Positions 9,449 to 18,578 of a stretch of 18,884 nucleotides of DNA are shown here, in pieces. Location of the stretch: positions 1 to 18,884 of the forward strand of contig CAXKVR010000737.1 of assembly GCA_964058845.1 (NCBI GenBank), written 5' to 3'. The notes beneath the pieces were generated by a model. It made no database searches and had not been told where the DNA came from. It saw only the letters and a list, made by a program, of their open reading frames with translations. Each line of letters starts with the position of its first letter. Positions within the stretch are counted from its first letter, which is position 1. A program made the position numbers and the translations under genes. Source of the DNA: Carex sylvatica (taxonomy: Eukaryota > Streptophyta > Magnoliopsida > Poales > Cyperaceae).

Positions 9449-12073
9449 ATGGCTACTTTAGTACTGGCTTGTATTTTTTTTATTTTCTTCCTTCCCTGCT
9501 TCTCCAACTCATGTACACTTACACTTCCTTGTAATCATTCTATTGAAATTAAGCATCCTTTCTATCTCCAATCAGACATTGCGATTGATCCTAATTGTCA
9601 TGGTAAGTTACCGATTGAATGTTATAATAACATGCCATTTCTCTTATGGCTTCCTAATAAGCCATTACCATTGGAAAGCATCTCATATGACAACAACACC
9701 ATTACGGTTCAAGATCCTTATCTTAGTATTTCTTTGAAAACATCTGGCTGTCGTAATCTTTATTTTAATTTTTCTAGTCCTATTAAATTGGACTTTTGGA
9801 TGTATGGTTTATTGAAGAATAGCCTTTCTTCTGTGAGATGTGACCCTCCTGATCATATACAATCACTACCCAAGATATTTCGAAAGGATTACAACCTTAG
9901 CTACTCCCCGTCTCTTGGTGAAGATGATCATAAGCCTACGCAGAATTGTTCGAGGCCTGACAATTCCCTTGACCCATCTTTTGAGTTCATTTTCTCATTT
10001 GAAAAGAACAGCTCACAGCTTACTCTGTTATCAGCTAGTTACTCAGACGATCTTGTAGCACAGCCCGGTTGCTTTGCAAACTGGATAGAGGTTTTTGATC
10101 ATGAAGATGGCAAAGGTTAGTAGCTTCCATATTTTATTAATTTATCCTGTTAATTTTCTTGTTAAATCTTATTCATGGTTCGAAAAATCGGCCGATTCCG
10201 AGTCAACTCGGAATCGGACGAAACCGGGCCGAGTTTTACCCAAGTCTTGTGCCTATGCGAGTTTCTCAGCAAAACTCAGATGAACATTGCTTGACTCGGT
10301 CGAGTTTCCCGATTTTCCGGCCGAGTCAAGCCGAGTTAACCGAGTTTTACTCCGAGTTGAGCCGATTCAAAGCAAAAATGACAGATTCTACTAACCTGGA
10401 CCAAGTCTCAGCCGGTTGTGCTGTCGTAGGTTGAGAAAACAATCAACAGAAGAAAAGAATTTTGTATTTGGTGATTCAATTGAGTCAATTTTGTATTTTA
10501 TGGAAGATAGTCGGAAGGATTTGGGGATTCGCCATCAGAAAGAGGGGAGTAATTTTGATTCAGAACGAAGAAAAAGAAAGGTTAAATCCTTATAAAATAC
10601 TGAATAGACTTGGTTTATGTATGATGTATAGCACTGTTTTGAAATTTTAACATGGTTCATAGTTGACCATGTCTAGACTCTATACACATGTTATAAAATA
10701 AGGAGCGGCGGACTGGGACAGGTTATTAACCTGGATTTATTAAAAAGAGATGTTTAGATTGTCTAATTAAGGACCGGTTAATTATTAAATAGAGACTTTA
10801 TTTTAGTTATTTATTATTTTTACATGGGTAAAATTAAAATATTAATTGTTTATGAAATAAAATATTTCTTATGAAAATAAATTAACGCATATACAAAATA
10901 AAATATGAAATATAAAAGTTAAAATAAAATATTTCATTTGTCTTTTGTGAATTTATTCATTTTTTGTTGTTTTTAAATTAGATAAATATTATTTTTTTAA
11001 GTAATACAGTGCAAATTTGATTGTTATATGTCCAGATTTAATTATTTTGAGTGTTGTAATAGATTATTTGACAAATTTGGTATAAAATATGCTTTTGCCA
11101 AAAAAAATCCGAGTTTTCGATCTCATTCTTCCGATTCCGACCGATTCATCCGATTCTGATTCCACGGTCAAGTATCCGATTCCAATTTCGATTCCGAGTT
11201 TCAGAACCATAACATCTCTAATAGAGACATATACGAGACTTAGAGTGATTAACCTTTACTCCTTTGACTGTTCAAAATTATTACAATAATAGCTAATTTT
11301 TTTTTCTATAATTTCCCTTCCAAATGAAGTTTTCTGATCCTACTTTCATGTGAAAAATTCCCAATTTTCCCTTAATTTTTTAAAAGGATGGTTACCTTTT
11401 TCCTATAGTGGATTATTCTGTCCCCATATAAAATCAAATGAAAATCGTTTTACTTCGTGCCTAACTCAATGTTTAGCATAAGAATTACATGACATTTTAT
11501 ATATAGTACTGGTGTTCTTTATTGCTAATCATCAATCTTTACAGTCCTGATTTATTTTTACCAGAGTTGCTGGTGCAAAATTTCCATTTTTCTATCCTTT
11601 CCAAAATATATGTCAAGGTCCTTGTCAAACCATTGGAAATTATTTGAGGTTATAGGAATCGGACATAGGAATAACTTATATTTTCCTCCCCTTGCTTCCC
11701 TATCTCATGTTAAACTACAGTTCCTTGTATAATATTTTCGCTAAGACTAATTGCTTTGCTAACGGCATATCTGTACTCGCTTGTGATCAACAGTGTTACT
11801 TGCTCACATTTAATTTTATTTTATTTTCATTGTTTGCTAATAAACTGTATTCTATTTTTTTTTAGTTATTGTACTTGCCAATTTTATTCACTTTATGTCA
11901 AGTAAAAAGAAAGTATGAAGTCTATCTAAATTGGTGCTTCATTTGTGCATCTCTCTTTATCCATATTGCAGAGAAACGCTTGCGGACGAGAATCATAATA
12001 GGTAAGTATCACTTCCCTTTTAGTTTTAGTGTTTTACAGTAAAGTAAATGTACGTGTTGTGTTATCTTTACAT

Positions 12074-12113
<40 letters not shown>

Positions 12114-14063
12114 TAATTTAGAAGAATAGTTAAGACATCTCTTTCATGCACAGCTTCAATAGTATTGTGAGATTTATAGTTGAAATAACTAATTTATAAT
12201 AGGATTTGGTGTTGGACCCATTTAAATAGATCAATTATTCATTTTGGTTTTGTCAAATACCTCAATGCAGAACCTGTACGTAAACGAAACTGCATACCAA
12301 TCAACCAAATAGCTATAATCAATAAAATTTCTCGAATATTAGAACCAATTCCATTGACGACAGTTAATTAATTTCTAAAAAGCTTCTCAATCAACCAACC
12401 TCTTTCTCTGCTCCATTTCTTTTTGAGGCAAACAAATACTTTGAGAATCTCTATTAGTATAAAAAAATTTAGCATGGTTGCGTTGAGAACTTCAATAAAC
12501 CTACTTGGAAAGTCAACTTCATCTAGCTCATGGAATGTTCAAATTTTAAACATTTTATTATCCTTTTATATTATTCTCACTTTGATTTTATTACCCTTCA
12601 GGATGCGTTGTGGGATTCACATTTGTGCTTGCATTTGGTGCTTTTCTATTTTTCTTCTACAAATGCAAGAATCTGAGATTGATCTCATCATCCTCAAAGT
12701 TTCCGGAAAAAAAAGGGGTTTCTGATCAATACTTGCATGATCTGGAGATGATTGGGTCGGAATACACTCTGATTTTTTCTTATGAAGAACTTCAGGAGGC
12801 AACTGAAGGATTTAGTGAAAAAAAAAAGCTCGGTCATGGAGGTTTTGGCATTGTATATAAAGGTAAATACTATCACTTGTATTGTAAGCTAAATGTTTTG
12901 GCATTCAACATGGATCTTTTATTAACTTTTTATTTTATCAAAATTGTTTCACACCTTTTTGAAAATAAAATTATTATTTTGAAGAAAATATCTCTGTTTT
13001 TTAGTCTGAGCTAGCTAAGATTGATGTACCTACTAACTCAGGGCCTTGGATTCTATTAATTGGAGCACATATGATATTAGTGATTTGTGATATTAGTGAG
13101 GTTGTTAATTAGTAATTAAAAATGGAAAATTCTTTAGGGACACTCAAGGATGGACGCACAGTCGCAGTAAAGCGCCTTTACCAAAACAGCTACAAAAGCA
13201 CCGAGCAATTTATGAATGAAGTCGAAATTCTCTCCGGGCTCCACCACCTGAACCTGGTTACTCTATATGGCAGCACCGCATGCTCCAGGCGGGAACTGCT
13301 TCTCGTCTACGAGTTTGTCCCTAATGGCACCGTTGCTAGTCACCTCCACGGGCCCCGCTCTAGCAAAAAAGCACTAACCTGGCCGCTTCGTCTGTCAATT
13401 GCTATTGAGACGGCCAATGCTCTTGCATATTTACATGCAGTTGAGCCCGCGATAATTCATCGAAATGTCAAGACGAATAATATATTACTAGATGATGGTT
13501 TCCATGTCAAAGTTGGCGATTTTGGTTTGTCGCGTTTGTTCCCAATGGATGTGACTCTAGTAGTCCCTCAAGGTACGCCTGGGTATGTGGACCCAGTGTA
13601 CCACCAGTGCTATAATCTTACTGACAAGAGTGATGTGTACAGTTTCGGGGTTGTTTTGATGGAGTTGATTTCATCAAAAAAGGCTGTAGATTTGAGTAGG
13701 AGCAAAGATGAGATCAACCTTGCTAATATGGCATTAAACAAAATACCGAGGTGTCAATTGGACGGGTTGGTGGACCCGGCTCTCGGATTCAGTTCAAATT
13801 GGGAGGTGCGATGCATGGTTTCTTTGGTTGCTGAGCTGGCATTTCGATGTTTGCAACCTGATAGGGAAATGAGGCCGTCTATAAAGGAGGTTTTGGAGAC
13901 ACTGACAGTGATTGAAAAAGGTGACTATAATGGAGATAAAATGGTTAAAGACAATATAATAAAGGAAGAAACTTATCTGTTAAAGTGTGAAATAAACTTC
14001 TCTCCTGATACTGTGACTGATACTTGGAAGAGCAGCTCTACGACAACAAATACTTGCGGATGA
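9449..14063 (+). CDS. LRK10L: LRK10-like (LRK10L/WAK-related) receptor-like kinase, probable pseudokinase, 4 exons
   Basis: Exons are 9449-10115, 11972-12001, 12602-12862 and 13138-14063, all joined at phase 1 with GT-AG introns; the product is about 627 residues. Residues 1-19 form a signal peptide. About 20-225 is a GUB_WAK_bind-type ectodomain with paired Cys and several N-glycosylation sites, but without the usual Cys-rich WAK-associated end (SGGxCG). The membrane span is 234-252. The family signature GSEYTLIFSYEELQEATEGF precedes the kinase. The glycine loop GHGGFG (310-315), Lys331, Glu347 and DFG (447-449) are intact. However, the HRD motif is HRN (Asn429), the APE-type Glu is Val473 (VDPVY) and the loop before PQGTPGY is about two residues short. 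Family members sense wall or apoplastic cues at the plasma membrane. Here phosphotransfer is probably lost, leaving a signalling or decoy role, or early decay. The first exon may come from a different tandem copy. Confidence 0.85.
10175..11210. mobile_element. Degraded TIR transposon in intron 1 with CCGAGT-rich subterminal repeats
   Basis: The ends are inverted: left ATGGTTCGAAAAATCGG with 'ccgagtcaactcggaatcgg', right (read inward) ATGGTTCTGAAACTCGGAATCG. The left 200 bp are packed with CCGAGT/ACTCGG and CGGCCGA hexamers in both orientations, and the right end with 'ccgattcc' repeats. The middle is plain AT-rich DNA without a transposase. Dense subterminal repeats resemble hAT or CACTA elements, but I could not find a clean target duplication, so the superfamily is open. 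It lies wholly within the 1856-bp first intron. Confidence 0.55.
11590..11830 (+). pseudogene. Decayed second promoter and GUB_WAK exon inside intron 1
   Basis: Stretches align in order with the promoter and exon 1 of the main gene. 'tgtcaaggtc' (11611) matches 'agtcaaggtc' (9300); 'ttgtcaaaccattggaaatta' matches 'ttgtcaatccatggaatatta'; 'gaggttataggaat' matches 'gaggttacaagaat'; and 'cttccctatctcatgt...cttgtat' matches 'cttccctgcttctccaactcatgt...cttgtaat'. Downstream, one frame reads NCFANGISVLACDQQCYLL, resembling the GUB_WAK pattern of spaced cysteines. No start codon at the matching place and no continuous frame survive. It is probably the lost first exon of the copy that supplied exons 2-4. 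Confidence 0.45.
12079..12111. repeat. (TA)n microsatellite in intron 2
   Basis: This is an uninterrupted AT dinucleotide run of about 33 bp within the 600-bp second intron, a likely length-polymorphic marker. Confidence 0.9.
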
Positions 14064-14270
14064 GGTACTAACATTTTGTTGTTCAATTACATCCCGCCGC
14101 GTTGATTAGTGCAAGGCGATTCTACTTTCATACAAAATGATATACATATATACATTACCAATGACAAAGATAATATATAGTCACATTAGATGAAGGAACT
14201 TTACTTTTAAAATTTCATAATTCACATGTAAGAAAAGAATTGATAATAAACCTGTTACGGTATAATAAAA
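14064..14270 (+). terminator. Probable 3' UTR with poly(A) signals
   Basis: Downstream of the stop codon, AATAAA occurs at 14245-14250 and AATAAAA at 14264-14270 in AT-rich sequence, which suits plant polyadenylation. The cleavage site cannot be read from sequence. Confidence 0.4.
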
Positions 14271-14837
14271 TGCAATCGAAATGGCATAGCAGATTTATTT
14301 GAATGAACCAATAACTCTCTTTTTTGCAAGTCATGCAGTCTTCAAGTTTGGCATCTTGTTTTTGTGGCTAGCACTTCGTACCTAAAAACCACCGAAGTGG
14401 AAATGTGAGAGATTGAAAATATTTCAGTGCAGTATTCAGTTTCAGTCGAGTTATTATATGATCCAACCAATAAAATGAAACAAGCACCAAGCACAAATAA
14501 AATAATATATACCATAACAATATAAATCAAAGAAACAACTTGCAAACCTATAACCAAACAAGTAGCATCTCAATTCTTCACGTACGAATAAATATGCATT
14601 TTTCTCCCTATGAAACAAAAATATAATCAGGGTTCTGAAGTGCAATGCTCATATATCAAGTAGCATGAACAAAAATTTACAACATGCATTGTCTTTAACA
14701 TAGACATTAATTCCTCAAAATGCAATGCTAATGTATCATATCAAATATATTCATGTGTGATAGTTTAATGAATTCATTCAATCTACTTAATTAAATCATG
14801 CCTCATTAGGTAACAATTTTAATATTTACCGCATCTA
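14271..14837. other. AT-rich intergenic stretch
   Basis: I see no gene-like frame, repeat or element. Minus-strand open frames here are low-complexity Phe/Tyr/Ile strings without recognisable domains. Confidence 0.5.
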
Positions 14838-15830
14838 GGTCATGCGCTACAAGTTCAGCGCCTACATGATCGTCAAATTTAAGGTGTGAGGTTCAACCAA
14901 GAATATACAAGCCTCCGATCATACGCTACCACAAATTGGCACCTAAAAATTATAATTTTTGTTATGGCCATAATCTAAAATTATGTGCTTACTCTGAATA
15001 TGGCACCTACATGATTACTGTTATGCGCTACAAGTTCAGCGCCTACATGATCGTCATGTTTCAGGTGTGAGGTTCAACCAAGTATATAAAAGACTCTGAT
15101 CATGTGCTACCACGAATCTGGCACCTAAAAATTACAATGCTTATTATGGCCATAACCTGAAATTATGTGCTTACTCTGAATATGGCACCTACACGCTTAC
15201 CGTTATGCACTACAAATTCAGCGCCTACATAAATGAATCATGAGGTACCACGAAAATGGTGTCTATACAATTTGAGTTATGCGCTACAAGTTCAGCGCCT
15301 ACATAACTGAAATTATGCGTTTACACCGAATACGACACCTACATGATCGTTAGATTCCACACTTGTGGTTCATTAGCACAGTTCATTTAGAAACAATATC
15401 AAATTACACCTACACCATCAAGTTTCAAAAAATATATTCATTCCTAGTTTCAAAAAATATATTCATGCCTCACATTCACTTACCCTGAATATGACACCTA
15501 CACCATCAAGTTTCAAGCATAAGGTTCAACCAAGTTCATACATTACTCTGAATATGCGGTACCACGAATATGACGCCTACACAATTTCTGTTATACACAT
15601 AACTTGAAATTATGTGCTTACCACAAATATGACTTTTACATGACTACATTTATGCACTACAAGTTCAGTTCTTACATAACTGAGTCACACACTACAACGA
15701 AAATTGCATCTATGCAATTTTAGTTTTGCAATACAAGTAGCGTCTACATAACAAAAATTATGAACTTACCTTGAATACAGTGCCTACATGATTGCCAGGT
15801 TTCAGACTTGTGGTTCTTTAACACAATTCA
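14838..15830. repeat. Minisatellite/satellite-like array, main period about 181 bp
   Basis: The motif 'gcgctacaagttcagcgcc' starts at 14844, 15025, about 15207 (gcactacaaattcagcgcc) and 15281. The first two intervals are 181-182 bp; the third is shorter and the units then decay towards 15830. Within a unit a shorter motif of about 20-30 bp, ending 'cacctacatgat' or 'cgcctacatgat', recurs several times, so the array has at least two levels. Companion motifs are 'aggtgtgaggttcaaccaag' and 'gtgcttactctgaatatgg'. No sustained frame crosses it. Confidence 0.8.
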
Positions 15831-16500
15831 CTTATAACAAGTTCATGGTTCATATCATTCTATGTACCATGCATATATGCAAGTATATCATGCAAAATTT
15901 ATGGTTCAACTAATGTTTTATGTTATTTATGCATATGCCATGCAACTCAAATAATCAAAGCAATTCATTTCTTATTTCATGCAAGCAGTTATATACGCAC
16001 AACTCAACAAAAAAATTCAAGCAAATCCATCCAAAAATCCAATAAACAATATAGCAAAAGCACACACAAATTTTAACATAAGCAACAATCAAGTTGAAAG
16101 ATAAAATGCGTAAACCGGACATCCGCACACTACATCATTTGCTTAATATTAATACCACAGTTCCAAAAAAAAAAAAACATAGATTAATATTAATACCAGT
16201 CAAATGTGGTGATAGTTTTGTCGATGCCTTGATCGAAGAGCAAGTTGATGCCTTAAAAGGCCCAAAGCAGCCATTTCATTTTTAGAGTAACAGAGGCTTA
16301 ACCGGGCCAAGCCCAAAAAATTGAGCTCATGTCCAAGCCCAAGAAAATCAAATGGGATGGTTAGCGTCTCCAGAGTATAGACTCACAAGTTCAGATCCAG
16401 TGCGTACCGTACCGTGTAGATTCAGATATGCAACGTCCTTTTTAATTTGGTACGAATCTTAAAGAGGATCACAATAAAATTGGTGTCAAATTCATCATCA
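15831..16500. other. Intergenic stretch without recognised features
   Basis: This is AT-rich sequence with a short direct repeat of 'attaatattaatacca' on both sides of a poly-A run (about 16143-16198). A 63-codon open frame at 16094-16285 has no recognisable domain and an ordinary composition; I do not call it a gene. Confidence 0.5.
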
Positions 16501-16860
16501 CCATCATCTCTTTTCTTGTGCCTCTCTGGCCGATGTCAAGGCACAGTTGGCACCAAAGCCGAGAAGAGCAGCAGCTGCACCCCACTCAGCTCTACGGTTC
16601 CTCCTCACACATTACCATGCAGGAGGTGGAGGTAAGTACTGGGTTATTTTTTCAAAAGGTTTCCACTTTCTTGGTAAGGCATTTACACAAACACCTTGTG
16701 AGCTATATTACTATGGGGTTATTCTTTGGCATGAAATGAACTATGACGCATCAGAAACTGTAATTGAGATGGTGCATTTACTGGAACAATTTTTGTTAGA
16801 TGAGTTTTCAGTGTGGCATTTACTCGAACACCTTTCAGGCTATGTTATTTTCGGGTGATC
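16500..16860 (+). other. Possible leader exon of the FolD relic, followed by a short duplicated segment
   Basis: Sequence at about 16500-16630 is less AT-rich than its surroundings and ends in 'ggtggag|gtaagt', a good donor-like site, so it could be the decayed 5' exon (leader or transit peptide) of the FolD pseudogene. I cannot confirm this by protein similarity. It is followed by an imperfect tandem copy: 'ggcatttacacaaacacc..tgagctat' (about 16678) and 'ggcatttactcgaacacc..aggctat' (about 16814). Confidence 0.3.
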
Positions 16861-16904
16861 GTTATTTAATTATATAAACTTTTGATCTTGCATGTCGTTA
16901 ACCA

Positions 16905-17760
16905 TGATGCACTACCAACTATAATTGATGGTAAATCAATTGCCGAGGAAATAAAATCAGAAATTTCCAAAATGATCCGGGATTTAAAAAGCTCTTATGG
17001 GAAGGTCCCTGGATTGGCAGTGATATTTGTCCTTAGTGGCGCAATTACCTGATTGAGGTACAAAATAAAGGCATGTAATGTGGTGCGAATAAGGTCTTTA
17101 TTGGCGCAATTATCTCATTCATGCTCGGATGAGGAAGTAGTAGTGTCTGTTAAAAGATTTAATGAAGACCCCTCTGTTCAACTGCGCGCCTTTACTGCTG
17201 GCATACATTTTACAGTCTTTTAATAAATTTACGGATTCTCTGCAATTATTTGAACTGATTAGACTTGAGAAATGTGCAAATTTACGGCTTCTATTGGTGA
17301 ATTTAACACGTGAGGCCGATATCGTAATTTCGGCAGCCCAGAGTCGCCAACCTTGTCAGAGGCAACTGGTTAAAGAGAGGCCCTGTTGTAATTGATGTGG
17401 ATACCAATCCTATTGAGGTATAATATGAACTTGTGTGCCAGTTTCATGCAGCACAAAATCAGGTCTGGTACTGGTACTGGCCAAGTGAACCCACCCAATA
17501 GACTCATTTTTCTTTTAGCATATTCTGTCCTTGTTTTGTTGTTAATTTTTACATAGGTTTTGCTACAAATTTAATTCATTTCTTTGTTTATTTTATATGG
17601 ATTCTCATGGAGAGCATGGGTACCGCTTAACTGGAGATGTCCATTTCGACGAGGCAGTGAAGCTGGCCTTGTGAATTACACCTGTGCCAGGTGGCGCGGG
17701 CCCGATGACTATCGCAATGCTCCTTTCGAACACACTAGATGCCGCAACGGATACCTTTAG
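16905..17760 (+). pseudogene. FOLD: FolD (5,10-methylene-THF dehydrogenase/cyclohydrolase) pseudogene
   Basis: Pieces of the plant bifunctional folate enzyme occur in order. TIIDGKSIAEEI...GKVPGLAVIFV lies at 16918-17032, then a frame-scrambled YVRNKKKAC-like part (17057-17090). SDEEVVVSVKRFNEDPSV is at about 17124-17180, and TREADIVISAA followed by a shifted QP..NLVRGNWLKRGPVVIDV..NPIE at about 17308-17416. Finally EHGYRLTGDVHFDEAVKLAL, a TGA stop (17672-17674) and ITPVPGGAGPMTIAMLLSNTL are at about 17612-17740. The central part, with the substrate-binding QLPLP region and NADP Rossmann start, is missing. There are several frameshifts and early stops (for example TGA after SGAIT near 17050). 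Intron-like gaps with 'gag|gtata' after NPIE show it derives from genomic duplication, not retroposition. It is non-functional. Confidence 0.85.
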
Positions 17761-17884
17761 ATCGAGTGCTTGATTTCATTAAATACTTTGGTTTACTTGT
17801 AAATTTTGATTTTCTTTTTTCTTTTATTGGTCTTATGCTTTTTTTTTCATTGGTTTATGACTTTAACCAATTATGTCGTGACAT

Positions 17885-17970
17885 GACACTGTCATAAATG
17901 TATTTTTTTCTATTCCTGACGGTACTTTTTACGAGGAAATACCGTCATAAATGCATTTTTTCTCTCGCGA
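17885..17970. repeat. Short repeat with tgtcataaatg/cgtcataaatg units
   Basis: 'tgtcataaatgtattttt' (about 17891) and 'cgtcataaatgcattttt' (about 17943) are direct copies about 53 bp apart, with 'gacggtac' and 'taccgtc' inverted between them. 'atgacggtact' recurs near 18507. This resembles the end of a small TIR element, but no boundaries or target duplication are clear. Confidence 0.35.
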
Positions 17971-18019
17971 ATAATGTTTAATTTGTTATTGTTATGGTAC
18001 TTCGCGAAGTAAAGCGAGT

Positions 18020-18353
18020 GTTTTACTTCAAATCTATATCTTCAATTTCAAAGTCCATAACGTCGATCCAAACAGTTCATGTTGATCTCCATATTAATTT
18101 GTGCTTGGAGACCAAATTTTACAATTTTTGGAAATTGTTTATTATTGTTATAGAATTTTTGAAAATTATTGTTTTTTAAAAAATTATAGACCATCAAAAA
18201 CAGTAATTTTCAAAAATTCTAAAAAAATAATAAATAATTTTCAAAAAATATAAAATTTAGTCTCCAAATACAATTTAATATGGATATCCACTTGAACGGT
18301 TCGGATCAATATTTTATACTTTAAAATTACAAAATATAAGTGTGAAGTAAAAC
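18020..18353. mobile_element. Foldback MITE of about 334 bp
   Basis: The tips are GTTTTACTTCA (18020) and TGAAGTAAAAC (ending 18353). The two halves (about 18020-18178 and 18180-18353) are inverted, diverged copies sharing 'tccatattaa', 'gtgcttggagac.aaatttta' and 'gaatttttgaaaatta', with almost no loop. No open frame or transposase is present. I found no convincing target duplication. Its arms resemble the nested foldback in insertion B. Confidence 0.65.
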
Positions 18354-18420
18354 ATATCAAGAAAAATCTACTAGGAAGGACACGTAGGATAGTTGACTGC
18401 CTACGCCTCCTCCAGCTCAC

Positions 18421-18578
18421 TCTCTAAAGCAGATTACATCAGTCTCTCATCGGATTCTCACGCGTGTATATATATATATATATAAAGGCTACGCTACCTT
18501 TCAATTATGACGGTACTCCCATCTCTCATCTACACGCGTGAGAATCGGATGAGAGACTGATGTAATCTGCTTCAGAGA
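18421..18578. repeat. 48-bp inverted repeat (hairpin) with TA-rich loop
   Basis: The arms 18421-18468 and 18531-18578 are reverse complements at 46 of 48 positions; mismatches fall in 'ctctaaagc' versus 'ctctgaagc' and 'catcgg' versus 'catccg'. The 62-base loop starts with a (TA)n run (about 18466-18484). It may be a recent small foldback element, and transcription would give a stable stem. Confidence 0.85.

Noticed and set aside
10159..10434. 91-codon open frame in intron 1
   Set aside because: It is made of the CCGAGT subterminal repeats of a transposon, not a gene.
12423..12725. 100-codon open frame overlapping exon 3
   Set aside because: It is a different frame from the membrane-span exon, which has clear splice sites and family-consistent sequence.
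13122..13137. ATG at 13122 as the start of a separate cytoplasmic kinase
   Set aside because: The codons MENSL lie in intron 3; an AG acceptor at 13136-13137 and exact phase fit to exon 3 give the full kinase N-lobe.
14342..14645. Two overlapping minus-strand open frames of 63-71 codons
   Set aside because: Hydrophobic low-complexity translations of AT-rich DNA with no supporting motif.
16678..16858. Extension of the FolD relic into 16635-16860
   Set aside because: Translations show no FolD similarity and the segment contains an unrelated imperfect tandem copy; treated as intron or spacer.
18002..18011. Palindrome 'cttcgcgaag' as an outer tip of the 18020 MITE
   Set aside because: It has no counterpart beyond the right end at 18353, so it is a local palindrome only.
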